This document shows, piece after piece, positions 34,594 through 46,009 of a DNA stretch of 64,000 nucleotides. The DNA comes from Reclinomonas americana ATCC 50394 (taxonomy: Eukaryota; Jakobida; Jakobea; Jakobida): assembly GCA_048213135.1 (NCBI GenBank), contig PS015122.1:65381-129380 (forward strand). The letters run 5' to 3'. The notes below the pieces were generated by a model. It was not told where the DNA came from, ran no database searches, and saw only the letters and a program-made list of their open reading frames with translations. Made by a program: the position numbers and the translations under genes. How positions within the stretch are numbered: position 1 is the stretch's first letter; every line of letters starts with the position of its first letter.

Positions 34594-35794
34594 TCACGCA
34601 TCGTCGTCGACGTCGAGCGCGCCCTTGGCCTGCATCATCTTGAACGTCTGATACTCGTTGTAGTGTTGCTTTCGTCGCCTCTTGAATTCGTCACGCCGCC
34701 GCTTTCTCTCTTCAGGAGTGAGACCGTCGTCCTCCTCGTCACCGCCATGCGCATCGCCACCGCTGCCACCGGCAGCGGATGATGAACCGTGGTGGGGGCG
34801 ATCTTCGTCAGAGTCTTCACTGGAGACGTCGTCCCATCGCTTGTGTACTGTGAGGGGGAGAACAGGGAAAGGGGGTGAGAAGGGTGATAGAGGGAGGGAT
34901 AACAGGAGATGGAGCGTATGGAGGAGAGTACGCGAGTGAGCAACAGGCATAAAGAAGCGAGACGAGAGAAGAGCAGGTGTATGTGGGGAAAAGTGAGTCG
35001 ATGTTGCGGATACAGAGTGAGCACAATCGAGTGACTGACATGAGGAACAGAGGCGATTGTGCGACGATAAGCAGATGTAAGTTGGCGAGATGGAACAGAA
35101 GCGATAGAAAGCAAAATATGGCAAAGATGCGAGTGAACGCATCTAAACAATCAAGCACACCAACCTTCCGACTTCAACGCGCCACCATGCTCTGCCAGTC
35201 GCGCCTCCAATCCCTCAAACGCCGTTGCAGACAGATCCATGGGCACACTCATGCTGCTGCTGCTGCTGCTGCCGCCGCCGCCGCCGCTGCCGCCAGCCGG
35301 ATTAGGCGAGCGCGGTGTTGTCTGGTCCTCATCGCTGTCGGCTGCGAGAACAGCAAGAACCAACAGATGAGGAAAGGGAGCACGATCAGTCGACTGTGTT
35401 CTCTTCGTGTTCCCTTGCTTTCACATGTGAAAGTGACAAGCACACATGCATAGACGCTGCTTCTGGAAGTGCAAGACGCTTCTTTCATCGTGCACCTGCT
35501 CTGCTCGAGTACACCAATAGACACGATGTTTCTGGTCATACAGTACGCTCATCGCTGACCAGCAAAGCTTGACAAACGAAGCGAGAACACAACAAGCACA
35601 CATGCTCAGCTCTCTTCCCTGTCTCTCATTCATCGCCACACCTGCTCTGCTCGAGCACGACGATGGAGAAGGAGAGACAAGCACACATGCTGTCGTTGCG
35701 CCTCATGCATCGCTGACCAGCAAAGCTGGACAAGCGCAGAGAGAGCACAACACACATTGCTCTTTCCTACTTTCCGTCTGAGTGCATGCGGCCA

Positions 35795-35833
<39 letters not shown>

Positions 35834-36656
35834 CAGCGTACACGACATGCCACGCTGCCTCTTGTAGATACGCACCGTGCAAGATGCACATCTTTCTGCG
35901 TGTTCGAGTGCAGACGACGAGAAACAGAGAGAACGACATGGCACACAGACACCGCTTCTTTCGACGTGCATGCATCGCTGACCAGCAGGGCTTGACAAAC
36001 GCAGAGAGACAATGCTCTGCTCTCTTCCCTGTTCGCCGTCGGAGTGCATGCGGCCAACGAAGAGAGAGAAAGAGGGAGAAGAGCACTTACTCTGCTTCTC
36101 CTCTCCGTCTCTCCTTCCACTGCATCTCATGTGCTATACGACCAACGAAGAGAGAACCGCTGACTCTGTCTCCTCCGCCTGAGTGCGACAACATTCTCTC
36201 CCCTCATTCTCACTTCCCCTTTGCTCTCCTCCACTCACCTTCCGTGTAATGCACATAGGGCGTCTTCGGCTCATCAATCTTCATCGTCGCCGACTTTTGC
36301 GCCTCATTCGTCATCAAATTGGCCTCATCCCACACCACAGCTCTCCTGCTCACACACGCACACACACACGCACGCACAAGAGTGATGAGTGATGTCATTC
36401 TCTCATTGAACACACACACACACAAGTGAGACCTTGCTCTCTCGCGTTTCGGCTTTGCCTTCGGTCTCTCTGCATCCCCACCAGCAGCTGCTGCTGTTGC
36501 TGCTGGAGGAGGAGGAGGAGGTAGTGTTGCTGCGCCTGCGCCATGCTCCACCACTGCACTCCCCTCTCCTCCTTCTGCGCCACTCATTCGCACATCGTCG
36601 TCGTCGTGCGCGTGCACAATCAGAATGCCCTTGGGCGGTCGCGAGGAAGATGCCAT
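34594..36656 (-). CDS. PPP1R2: Protein phosphatase 1 regulatory inhibitor 2
   Basis: Inhibitor-2 is a disordered protein that docks on PP1. All three PP1 contact blocks are present: PPKGILIVH near the N-terminus (the KGILK site), VVWDEANLM with [13 protein letters not shown] (containing the conserved TP site phosphorylated by GSK3 and other kinases in animals), and [19 protein letters not shown] followed by [11 protein letters not shown] (the inhibitory helix). Exons are 36656-36433, 36345-36239, 35341-35165 and 34847-34594, joined in phase. Between the blocks are poly-Pro, poly-Ser/Gly and acidic SEDSDED stretches that make it longer (about 255 residues) than human I-2 (205). Intron 2 is 897 nt with internal repeats. 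Confidence 0.92.
35497..36150 (-). repeat. Interspersed duplications inside PPP1R2 intron 2
   Basis: The block atcgctgaccagcaaagct occurs at 35551, 35709 and (one change) 35974. The block tgcatgcggccaacgaagag occurs near 35783 and 36045, with a decayed copy near 36136, and cctgctctgctcgag occurs near 35498 and 35643. The copies are 145-265 bp apart, and a (GA)n run sits at about 35800-35831. Confidence 0.75.
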
Positions 36657-37352
36657 TGTTGCACACACTGCACAAAACGAAGAAGAGTGATATGATTGAG
36701 GAGCTGCTTGGTTGATCGGAAGATGCGCATGAATTCGCTCGAGTTGCAAGCTCACGTATCCGAGTCCGCTGGTTTGCTGTGGACGGGATCGGCTGCAGGG
36801 AAAGCACGGGCGAGGAGAGGAATTCGAGTTCACGGTTTGCGAATTCGCAAAGGTTGACCTTGAAGTTGGAAGTTGCAGTGTGCATGCGCTGTGAATCTGG
36901 CAGGTTCACGGACCCGTATCCCGTACATCTGTCTCGAGCGAAGGGTGGGCTCCAGCGGGTCCGGAAAAGCATGCAAGCGCATCTGCATTTGACTTCGGGA
37001 AATTTGAACTCGAATTCGATGGCGAAGTCGGGATCCACTGGTTTCTCAAATGCAAAGCTGCTCGTACAACACAGATCCGCTGCAGCTGCCCTTCACCGCA
37101 CAGACGGACAGAAAGCCGAGCCGCGACCAGATCCAATATTGATATTTGCGTTCTGTCGTCCGTCCGCCTCTGCATCCTTATACCCAGCGAGCTGCCCGCA
37201 GAATCCTCTCTTCCACTCGCCACGCCCTCCGCTGCAAGCAACAAAAGAAAGCCTCTCCTTTCTCCTCTTTGCATGAACATTCGTCGACTGGCAATCCGAA
37301 CTGAGCTCGAATTCACCGCACACACCGCGACACACACACAGAGTGAGTGAGA
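36657..37352. other. Intergenic region between divergent PPP1R2 and VPS4
   Basis: About 700 nt with no gene that I can support. It contains several gaattcgag/gaattcgca motifs (36826, 36840, 37012) and other aattc-like words that may be degenerate repeats or regulatory sites. Promoters of both flanking genes must lie here. Confidence 0.4.
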
Positions 37353-37768
37353 AATGGCGTTTGTGGACTTTGTGGCACCGGCGCTTGAGTTCGCCAAGAA
37401 GGCGGTGGCGGACGATGAGGCCAAGGACTACCCAAATGCCTTTCAGAACTGTTGCGCGCACACATACACACACACATCTGACATTCTCTCTCTTTCACTC
37501 ACTGTGTGTGTGTGTAGACATGCGTTCCTCTGAGTACTTTCTCACGGCGATCAAGCATGAGAAGGCAGAGGCGCGCAAGCGGCAACTGGAGAGCAAATTG
37601 AAGGAGATTGTCACGCGCATGGAGGCCATTCGGGAGTTCCTCGATAAGCAGGCGCAGGAGGGCAGTGGCAGTGATGGAACGGCGATGAGGTGTGGAGATG
37701 ATGATGTACTCTTGTGTGTGTGAGGGAGGGAGAGGGAGGGAGGGAAGGGACGTGTGGGGCCGGACAAC

Positions 37769-37864
<96 letters not shown>

Positions 37865-39255
37865 NNNNNNNNNNNNNNNNNNNNTGCCGCAAGACGTGTC
37901 AAGACCGAGTTTCTGGTGCAGGTGGGTGCGAGGGTGTGGGGGGAGGGGAAGGGGATGGGTGGAAAGAGAGAGAAAGCAGGAAGGATCTTGATCTTGTGGG
38001 TGTTTGACTGATGTCTCATGGATCATGTTTCTATGCGTTTCTGAGGCTGTCCTCATTGGAGTCCTGTATGTGTGCATGTGTCTGCGTGTGCTTGGAGTTT
38101 GTGCGTGGTGATTTGTGTGTCATGTCTCATGGATCATGTTCTATGCGTTTCTGAGGCTGTTTTTATTGGAGTCCTGTCTGTGTGCGTGTGTCTGCGTGTG
38201 CTTGCGTGTGCTTGGAGTTTGTGCGTGGTGATTTGTGTGTCGTGTGACTTCATGTGGTGTCTTGTGTACGGACGCACCATTTGATTTGCGGCTGTCGTGT
38301 GTTCCCTGAGGCGATGACGCACCCGTGTGTCTGTGTTTGTATGTGTGGGTGTTTGTTTGCTCTCATGTGTTTCATCTGGGATCGCGTCCCTGGGGTTTGT
38401 GGGTGCTTGGCTGATGTTTATGTGTCGTACATCTGCGTTTGCGTTCTTTCGATCTTTGCTTCCCTCTCTCATCACCCTTCCCATCGTAACTTACACTCAT
38501 CATCCTAAATCTCGAACCCCCATTCCTTCAGGCGCACATTCGCTCCTCCATCGCTCCTCTCCCCTCTCTTTCCCATTCATTCTTCCCCTCATCACCCTTT
38601 CCCTTGTCTCATCACCCTTCCCCCTTCTTCCCCTCGTAGATGCAAGGTGTCGGCAAAACCAACGACGGCGTGCTGGTACTGGGCGCCACCAACCTTCCAT
38701 ACGACCTCGACCCGGCCATCAGGCGTCGTTTCGAGCGGCGTATTTACATTCCGCTGCCCGATCACCGCGCCCGCATGCGCATGTTCGAGATCCACATTGG
38801 GAGCACACCACACACGCTGAACATGGAGGATCTGGAGCGCTTGTCGGAGATGTCGGAAGGGTACTCGGGTTCCGATATCTCCGTGCTCGTGCGCAACGCG
38901 TTGATGGAGCCCATCCGCACGTGCCGAGTGGCCACACACTTCAAGCGCGTCGACTGTCCCGATCCCGCCAACCCCTCGGTGATGCTGCGCGGCAAGTACG
39001 TGCCGTGTTCGCCGGGCGATCCGCAAGGTACCGAAATGACATTGATGCAAGTGCCACCAGCGGATCTGTTGTGCCCGCCCGTCTCCATGGTTTGTTTCTC
39101 CTTCTCCTCTTTCTTCTTCTTCTTCTTCTTCTGTGCCTCACCGCGCAATGCAGGACGACTTCTTGAAAGCGGTTCGTACCGCCAGACCCTCGGTCAGTGC
39201 CAAGGACATTGAGTTGCACGATCGGTTCACGGAGGAGTTTGGCCAGGAGAGCTGA
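37353..39255 (+). CDS. VPS4: VPS4 AAA ATPase of the ESCRT pathway, Walker A/B exons missing in an assembly gap
   Basis: VPS4 disassembles ESCRT-III at endosomes and in cytokinesis. Exons 37353-37450 and 37518-37689 encode the MIT domain (ALEFAKKAVADDEAKDYPNA, SSEYFLTAIKHEKAEA). After a (GA)n tract and a 20-N gap (37865-37884) the frame resumes with AARRVKTEFLVQ (37885-37921). Exon 38640-39089 continues with MQGVG, LVLGATNLPYDLDPAIRRRF (including the arginine fingers), EGYSGSDISVLVRNAL and the beta domain. Exon 39154-39255 gives the C-terminal helix ending EEFGQES. Everything from about 40 residues before Walker A to just after Walker B is absent and must lie in the gap, which is therefore far larger than 20 nt. 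Intron 37922-38639 carries a tandem duplication. Confidence 0.92.
37772..37864. repeat. (GA)n microsatellite ending at assembly gap
   Basis: About 46 perfect GA dinucleotides run directly into the 20-N gap at 37865. Such a tract stops short-read assembly and explains why the middle of VPS4 is missing. Confidence 0.95.
38011..38242 (+). repeat. 111-bp tandem duplication in VPS4 intron
   Basis: Two adjacent units begin atgtctcatggatcatgtt and contain tatgcgtttctgaggctgt and ggagtttgtgcgtggtgatt. The second unit has a small internal gtgcttgc expansion. Confidence 0.85.
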
Positions 39256-40025
39256 GCACGCACGACGCGGAAAGAGAAAAACCTGTTTGACTGCTGTTTG
39301 TTTGAGGATGAAGACAATCGTGTACAGATTCGTGGGCAGAGTGGCAAGTGGGTTTTTCTTGACTTTACTTATTGATAGTCGACATGCGCTCGAGAAACGC
39401 ACCTACTGCCCGCGGCTGCAGAGCAACATCACACGGGTATTGCGGTAGATGCGTCGCCCTGTGCGACGACGTAACGAAGAGCGGAGAACGACAGACGCAA
39501 ACACAGGAGAGAGAGGGAGAGAGACTGACAGACAAACTTAACACGACGAGGAGCGCGCGCACGCACACACAAAAAACAAACACACACACACACACACTCA
39601 GAGACGCACGAAGAACGCGACTGACCATCCACGCACAACACGCGCCACGGACAGATTGATGCGCCACAGCGAAAATCCGCGAACGAGCTTGTGCCGATCG
39701 ATGCCTTGACGTGGGTGGGGGGGTCGAGGATCCTCTCCCACAACCACAACCACCACGCAAATGCCGCAACAANNNNNNNNNNNNNNNNNNNNNNCACACA
39801 CACACACATACTTGAGGCGCGCCACACTGCTCAAGAAAAAACGAGAGAAAGAGCGATAGGAAAGGAGACAAAATAGGTTATGGATAGATCGCAGAGAAGC
39901 ACAGAGATTAGGAATGCATCGCAACGTGTGTCCCGGCATAGCACGGGCACAGACACACACACACACACAGAATTGTTTCTTTTTTTGGTCCCCAAGGACC
40001 ACCACCATCACCACACGCCAACATA
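39256..40025. other. Intergenic region between convergent genes, with N gap 39773-39794
   Basis: Contains GA, GT/AC simple repeats and an N run in AC-rich sequence. No coding frame with support was seen on either strand. It must hold the 3' ends of VPS4 and the following minus-strand gene. Confidence 0.5.
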
Positions 40026-42748
40026 TTAGTCTACGGTGACCATGGCAGCTGCACTGGCTGCTGAAGACAGCTCCGCCAGCCCACTGCCGGCACTCATCTG
40101 GTGCACACCTTCGCGCACAACGAGCGCGTACCCGGCACCGAGTCTGGCCTCGCACCGTTGCAGGGCCATGTCCAGGTTGGCGACAAACAGATTCATGTCG
40201 GACCAGCCCTCCTCTTCCACCAACACCTGGCACACGTGCTGCAGGCCACGCGCCGACCAGCAGTACTTGAGGGCGAGTCGGTGCAGGAACAGCCGCGTGT
40301 CGGTCGCACCCGGCACAAGCGGGGCACTGTCCTCAAAAATGCCACTGCCCGAGGCCTGTGGCGGGTGAGGAGTAGCAAGTGAGAAGAAGAAGAAGAAGAA
40401 AGAGAGAAAAAAGAGAAGGGTNNNNNNNNNNNNNNNNNNNNCGGGAAGGACGAGTCGGAATCCGAGTCGATGCCATCGCCCTGCTGGGCAATGGCCGCCG
40501 CTGCACGGCTCTTGGACTGGCGTTTCGGCAAGCGACCAGAGGCGGCCGGACCGAGACCCAGCGTCATCGAGGGCGCACGCTGCTTCTTGGTGGAGCTGCT
40601 GACATTGTTTGGTGACGGAGCCGTCTGTGGACAACTCGAGTCAGCGCCAAGTGAAGGAAAGAAACGACATCAGATTCCCCTCGGCGACGACAAGTAGACA
40701 ACTGACAGCAACTCCCCTCTATCACGCCTCCCCCATGTCTCGCGCACAGCAGTTGGGGGCAAGAGAGAGAGACAGACAGAGAGAGAGAACGGCGGGAGAC
40801 CACTGTTGTGATGCGAAATTGCAATCGGACACGAATGCAAGACGGCCTCTCTGCATGCGTCGGGGCGAGATGGGCGACCCCCACAGCAAGACAACTAGCC
40901 ACACCTACTCTTCCCCGCCTCAACTCATCGCAACTGCCCTACTCGGTGCGTGTCGGATAAATACACCCAAATGCACAAGTGGTTTGCACAGCACATGTGC
41001 GCGCGTCCCCTCATTCTCTCCCGCCCGCGCCCTCCCCCTCCCCAGGGAATCTGCACACGCAACTTGCCGCGACGGCGTGTTCTTGAGCTGTGTCAGCGAC
41101 GCCATGGCCTCCAGGTCGCTGGTGGTGATCGACTGCGCGTGTCGATACGGGGAAAATGTCGCCGCCACCACGTTCGCCGCCTCGAGCACATCGGGATCGT
41201 GCTGCATCATAAACGCCGGCGACGCAGAGGACGAGACCGACATGTTGATAGTGCCGCCGGCCAGCATCGCAGTGGCCGAGGGCGATGCAGAAGGAGGTTG
41301 CATGACGGGTCGAGCCGGAGGCGATCCGCCATTGCGGAGTTGCGTGGCGTAGCGTTGCGCGTACGAGATCAACTCGCCGAGCGTGTCGTGCGAGATAACC
41401 TCGACACGCGCCCCTCCACTGCCGCCCTTGCGAACCACAATGCTGCAGACGAAGGAGAAGAAAGAAGAGTCAAAAACACGCGCGCACAATGCCACGAATG
41501 GTCAACCCGAGATTCCCCCACGCTGTCTCGGGTATTTCGACCACGCACCAGTTCTCGTTCTTGAGCTTCTCGCGCAGCGTCAGCGACAGGTCCTTGTACT
41601 GAATGAACTTGGTGTTGACCGATGTCGACGTGGCGATGCTCTGCAGCTCCTGCGCCGCACGTTCCCACTCACTCGCCGAATCGAGCCCACCGAATTGTTG
41701 CGCTGCAGACAAAAAAACATGCAAAACACACGGCGCCTACAAGTCAGCTCCATCATGAACGCAACTTGCACACACACCAAGAAAGTGGAAAGGCAGTACA
41801 CATAAAAGTGACGCTGAACAGAACCAAAATGCACATCAGTGACGCGTGCAGACACCCACAGACACACACAGACACGCAACACACGCGATGCTCGACATGC
41901 GCACAACACGCAAAAAGCGACACAAACACAAAGTCAAAAGAGAAGGAGAGCATCGGAACTTGTGAGGAAATGCAACTCGAATATCAAACACGGCGAAACG
42001 AGGCACGCGAGAAAGACACACAACAGGAGCAACACATGCAAACGCACGCGAGAGAACCGAGCGCGTTTGTGTGCTTTTTTGTGTGTTTGCACCAGAGATC
42101 ATGGTGGACATCTCGCGACGCACTCTTTTTTGTGTTTGCCCACACACACACGCACGTGTGCGATGCAAAACGCTCTTGTGTAAAGGGGAGTAAACGCACC
42201 TCTTCTGCGCGAGCCTCCACTCGGCTGTGGCATGTCGTAGTCGTCGGCACCGGCGTCCGCATCGTCACTGCGCGTTGTCTGTGTGTGTGTTAAGGCGCAC
42301 CTCTAAGTGTGTGAGTCGTCGGGAGAATTTGACTGGGCGCTTGTGTGTGCTTGCGCGCAACATCAAAGTGCTGGTGGTGCATGTGCGTGCGAGGGCGCAG
42401 GTCGAACTCGGCCAGCACGACGGCCTGGCGTGGGTCGAGTGGTGGAAGTGGAGGCAGTGGCGATGCGCGATCGTCTGCCAACACCGACACCCCGCTGTTC
42501 ACTGCTGCTGCTGGTGGAGGTGGAGGTGGAGGCGGTTGTTGTGTAGAGGCAGAGGCGGCAGCGCTGTTTGCGGCGTTGATGAATGCCATGATGGCGGGTG
42601 AAGGCTGCATTTGGTGCAGGAGGCCCGTAGTTGGAGGCGAGTGGCCAGTCACCAGCATGCCTGCGGTTGTGGTGGTAGTGGAGGAGTGGGAGTGGTGGTG
42701 TGATGGAAGCGTTGAAAGGCCGGGGTCCGAGGAGCTCGCCATGCTCAT
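40026..42748 (-). CDS. Unrecognised protein with Ser/Pro-rich N-terminus and helical C-terminal domain
   Basis: From ATG 42748 the first exon is low complexity (His/Ser/Thr runs, poly-Pro near 42520). Later exons are short and cleanly bounded: one ending in YDMPQPSGGSRRR (about 42275-42202), one with SASEWERAAQELQSIATSTS and KYKDLSLTLREKLKNEN-like sequence (about 41704-41552), one with VEVISHDTLGELISYAQRYA and DPDVLEAANVVAATFSPYR (about 41443-41060), one with basic Pro/Ser sequence (about 40620-40442, cut by the N gap 40422-40441) and a last one with LALKYCWSARGLQHVCQVLV and NLFVANLDMALQRCEARLG, ending at 40026. The motif pattern suggests a nuclear scaffold or transcription-related subunit, but I cannot name the family. 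Exon borders are approximate. Confidence 0.6.
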
Positions 42749-43006
42749 CGCCTAGACACACACACAAACGCGCTACACCGCCGATCGCTCTGTGGCAAAG
42801 TGAGTGCGTGGGATCGGTGTGCGGAGTGTGTGTGAGGTGCGGTGCGCTCACCAAAACGAAGAGGAAACCAACAGACAAAGGGTGGGACGGACAGTGACGG
42901 TCAACTGCGGGTTTCGTTTGCCGTCAATGCGCCCCGTTCAACACACAAATGCGATCGATGTATGTCGTGGACAACTCGACGTGAGCGAGCATCGGAAAAT
43001 AAAATT

Positions 43007-44782
43007 TCATTTTGCGTTTCCCGTCGTTGGATCGTAATGCACCACCTCGGGCTCCCGCTGCAACCGCAACCTCCCTTCTTCTTCTTCCTCCCACACCTCC
43101 ACCGTCAGCACACCGCGCTCGGCCTGATCGTCGGACCGCACCACACGCCACGGTCGGCCGTTGCGTGCGATGCGCACCGGTACACCGGCCAGCAGGCCGC
43201 GACCATTGTCGACGCGCAACGAGTACGCCAGCGGGGCGACGAATTCGGCTCCGTGCAGTGCCCGCTGATCAAAGGCCCACCAGCTGCCTTCGTCGGCGCG
43301 GTCGTGCAGCGTGACCGAGGCCAGGTGCTCACGGCTGGTGCGCAAGCGGACGTGCAGGAGGAGGCCACCGCGACGGGCGCGCAGACAGCAAAAGCCCGGC
43401 GGCGCGTGTGGCGGCGTCGGTTCCAGTATCCACTCGCTGCCGTCGCTCGGAGCGCCGCCCTCGTCCAGTTGCACGAGAGCTGTCTCGTCCAACTTGCTGC
43501 GCGCCTTGGACTGCCGCACGTGCAGGTAGCGACCGGTGAGCACATTCCGTACAACCACGACCATTTTCTCGTCCGCCGACGACGCGGATGGTGCATGACG
43601 CAGCGGTGCCTCTATCGCCCACTGACCGGCGCCGCCAATGGTGCACACGGCGGCGTCGTTGACGTCGGCGTGCGCCACATCCAGCTGATCGCGACCCAGA
43701 TCCACTCCCGTGCTGGTCACGGTTCGCGCCACGCCGACCAGCGCACGCTGCTCGCGCGCACAGCGCAAGGCGCACACGGCACCCATTTCCAAGTAGCCGT
43801 GGACACGGATGCTGAGCGCGAAGGCGTCGAGACACCACATCTCGTCGTGGCAGCGCAGCTCACCAGCGCGCGCCAAGTAAATGTGCGGCGTGACCTCGGC
43901 ACGCCCGTCGGGACGGTGCCGGAGGCTGATGTGAAAGTGCGGACCACACAGTCGGCCGTTGCCCCAGTCGTCGTGCAGAGGATTGTTCGCCTCGAAGCCC
44001 ATGAGCTTGACGCGCCCGACCACGGTGGGGGTGACCCAGTTGGAGTCCAGCAGCGCCTCGCGCGCGGCAAACATCCAACTGTGAGCGGCCGCGGCCTGCA
44101 CAGCCAGCGCCTGTGCGTCGTTGTTTCGCAACGCGCCATATCCGCCGGCCGTGCGCGGCGCCCACCATGGTTCCGCCGGCGTGCGATGCGCCACAAAGTG
44201 TTCCACTCGCGTGAAAATGTCGGCCGCATTCTCGCGCAACATGGTGTGCACCTCCACCGCTCCCCACGGTCCTCGGTAGGACGGAACGCGTGGCGGTCGC
44301 CCGCTCAGTAGAAGCGGTACACTCGCCTCGACCCAACCGTCTTCGCCATTCGGCGTCAAGTGCATCGACGTGCGCTGCCGATACTCGGGTCCACTGCTCC
44401 ACACCAACTGCAGCGGCTCGTCGTTCCACCGCAGACGAATGTTGGCGACGGCCGCGTCGTGGCGGAACCCGACGAGGAAGAACACCAGTTCGTGGTCCGA
44501 AAGAATGGCGTACTGGAAGGCCGAGGCGCGGAGTGTGGCGGCGTCGGGGAGGCGCGAGACGAGATTACGGTCGGCGAGGAACAGGCGCAGGGAGTGTGTG
44601 TCGATGACTTCGATTTCGGGGCCGTCGGTGTCGGGGTCAGCGGGTGGGGCAGCGGCGGCGGCAGTGGCTGCAGAAGTGGTGGTGGTGCTGGGGCGGATCA
44701 CGCGACAGCATTGCCAGTGGACGCTGGACGGAGAGAGAGGGAGGGGTGAGGGAGGAAGAAGGACAAGGAGAAGGTGAACCAT
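43007..44782 (-). CDS. Large intronless secreted protein of unknown function
   Basis: A single open frame of about 590 codons starts with a signal peptide (MVHLLLVLLPPSPLPLSP). After a Thr/Ala linker comes a region with HSLRLFLADRNLVSRLPDAA, HTMLRENAADIFTRVEHFV and AGGYGALRNNDAQALAVQAA. A central motif, LCGPHFHISLRHRPDGRAEV, has a possible metal-binding HxH. The C-terminal 230 residues alternate short beta strands and turns (MVVVVRNVLTGRYLHVRQSK; CCLRARRGGLLLHVRLRTS), resembling a beta-trefoil or lectin-like fold (inference). Lack of introns is striking next to genes with 4-14 exons. An alternative start seven codons upstream (44803) would weaken the signal peptide. The long plus-strand frame over the same bases is a shadow. 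Confidence 0.78.
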   Translation of the reverse strand: MVHLLLVLLPPSPLPLSPSSVHWQCCRVIRPSTTTTSAATAAAAAPPADPDTDGPEIEVIDTHSLRLFLADRNLVSRLPDAATLRASAFQYAILSDHELVFFLVGFRHDAAVANIRLRWNDEPLQLVWSSGPEYRQRTSMHLTPNGEDGWVEASVPLLLSGRPPRVPSYRGPWGAVEVHTMLRENAADIFTRVEHFVAHRTPAEPWWAPRTAGGYGALRNNDAQALAVQAAAAHSWMFAAREALLDSNWVTPTVVGRVKLMGFEANNPLHDDWGNGRLCGPHFHISLRHRPDGRAEVTPHIYLARAGELRCHDEMWCLDAFALSIRVHGYLEMGAVCALRCAREQRALVGVARTVTSTGVDLGRDQLDVAHADVNDAAVCTIGGAGQWAIEAPLRHAPSASSADEKMVVVVRNVLTGRYLHVRQSKARSKLDETALVQLDEGGAPSDGSEWILEPTPPHAPPGFCCLRARRGGLLLHVRLRTSREHLASVTLHDRADEGSWWAFDQRALHGAEFVAPLAYSLRVDNGRGLLAGVPVRIARNGRPWRVVRSDDQAERGVLTVEVWEEEEEGRLRLQREPEVVHYDPTTGNAK

Positions 44783-44946
44783 CAAGTAGAGAGAGGCACG
44801 CAACTCTGCATCGGTGAATCCTGGCGGAGAGAGAACCTGCGGTGGTGGCAGCGGTGAGTGCTTACACTACATTGGCCTGTGCGTCGCGTCACAGGAGACG
44901 AGCTCACCAGCGGTGAAAACGTCTGCGGAGCAACAAAGCACCAGTA

Positions 44947-46009
44947 TCAGTACAAGCAGAGTCGATAGACAACACTCGACACATTACGCACGGCTTTGTG
45001 TGTCGGCGATCCACTGGTGACGTACTCCAACGATGCACCACGCTGCTTCATCACCAGCAGAAAGTTGTACGTGACATCGGCGAGAACCTCGGAAGCGATC
45101 TCTGAAGAGCAGAGGGTGGGCGCAGGGAGACAACTGCCAGCTCGTCACGGCCACCACCCACGCACCGTGCAACAAGGCCTCGCCCAGTCCCGTGACACAC
45201 GCACCATGCGAGACGAGAAGCAGATCGTCGTCGGGGAACGCACGCAGGAGCTCGTTGAGTGTCGCAAGCGCCCGGGCGCTGCATTCATCGGCGGTCTCCG
45301 CCGCAAACGGCTTGTCCACAACGCTCATGTCGACTGGCGGCGGCATGTCAGTGACCAACGAACGCCCCTTCACGGAGGGAAAGATCGATCGCCTCACCGC
45401 CAGCTGGAAACGGCGTCCACTCGGGCTCGTTGGGCACAGTCGCCGAATCCAGCGTGGGAACACCTTTGCGGAACATCAGAGGCGTAAGCAGCTCCCCAAT
45501 GCCCTGCGAGCCACACCATGAGTTGTCCGCCAAACAACAAGGATCGATACAAACAAGCACGCAACTCGCGCCAAGTGTGCACCAATCACATGCACATTCG
45601 CCGCTGCAGCTTGCCATGAGGACGAGAAAGAGAGAGAGAGAGAGAGAGAGGCTATGAATAGGCGCGCAACGATCGATAGCAGAGAGCACGGCAGTGGCGG
45701 TGTGTCGTGTGCGCAGGAATGGACTGCAGATGAGACGCAGTGGTCGAGGGGAGGAGGCCTCGTGGTGAGCGGCGAGAAGGGAGCGGATGACGTGGCCCAT
45801 GTGGAGACTGTGTCTCTCGCCGCGCTCGGTCATGGGAGTGTCGTCTGTCGTGGCAAGAGTGAAGAGTGAGAGCGGGAAGAAGAGAGATGCATGATGTGTT
45901 TGTGTGTGACTGGCGCACAGGGGTGTGGTGCCTGGTACTTCCATAGGTGGTCGATGTGGTCGCGTCGCTCTCCGTGGCGGAGGATGAACACCAGGCGGCC
46001 GTCGCTCAT
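44947..46009 (-). CDS. Histidine phosphatase superfamily protein (UBASH3/TULA-like catalytic domain)
   Basis: The catalytic motifs of the branch-1 histidine phosphatases are present in order. The phospho-accepting histidine is in LVFILRHGERRDHID (exon 46009-45919); next are DTPMTERGERHSLHMGHVI and LICSPFLRTRHTATA (exon from 45844), then GIGELLTPLMF and EWTPFPAGGEAI, and the second histidine in DDLLLVSHGACVTGLGEAL. The last exon ends EVLADVTYNFLLVMKQRG and stops at 44947. The E1/E2 junction (donor GTGCGC at 45918) restores HPY-DDTPMTERGE. The arrangement RHGERxD...D/PLTxxG...SPxLR is that of the UBASH3 group, where the enzymes dephosphorylate tyrosine or ecdysteroid phosphates; SH3 and UBA domains are not seen. 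Substrate unknown. Confidence 0.8.

Noticed and set aside
34977-35165. Additional exons of PPP1R2 in the intron before its last exon
   Set aside because: All three family blocks are already placed and the phases close without extra exons.
42842-44311. Plus-strand open frame of 489 codons
   Set aside because: It is antisense to the intronless secreted protein; its composition (Arg/His/Gln-rich, no hydrophobic core) is typical of a shadow frame in GC-rich DNA.
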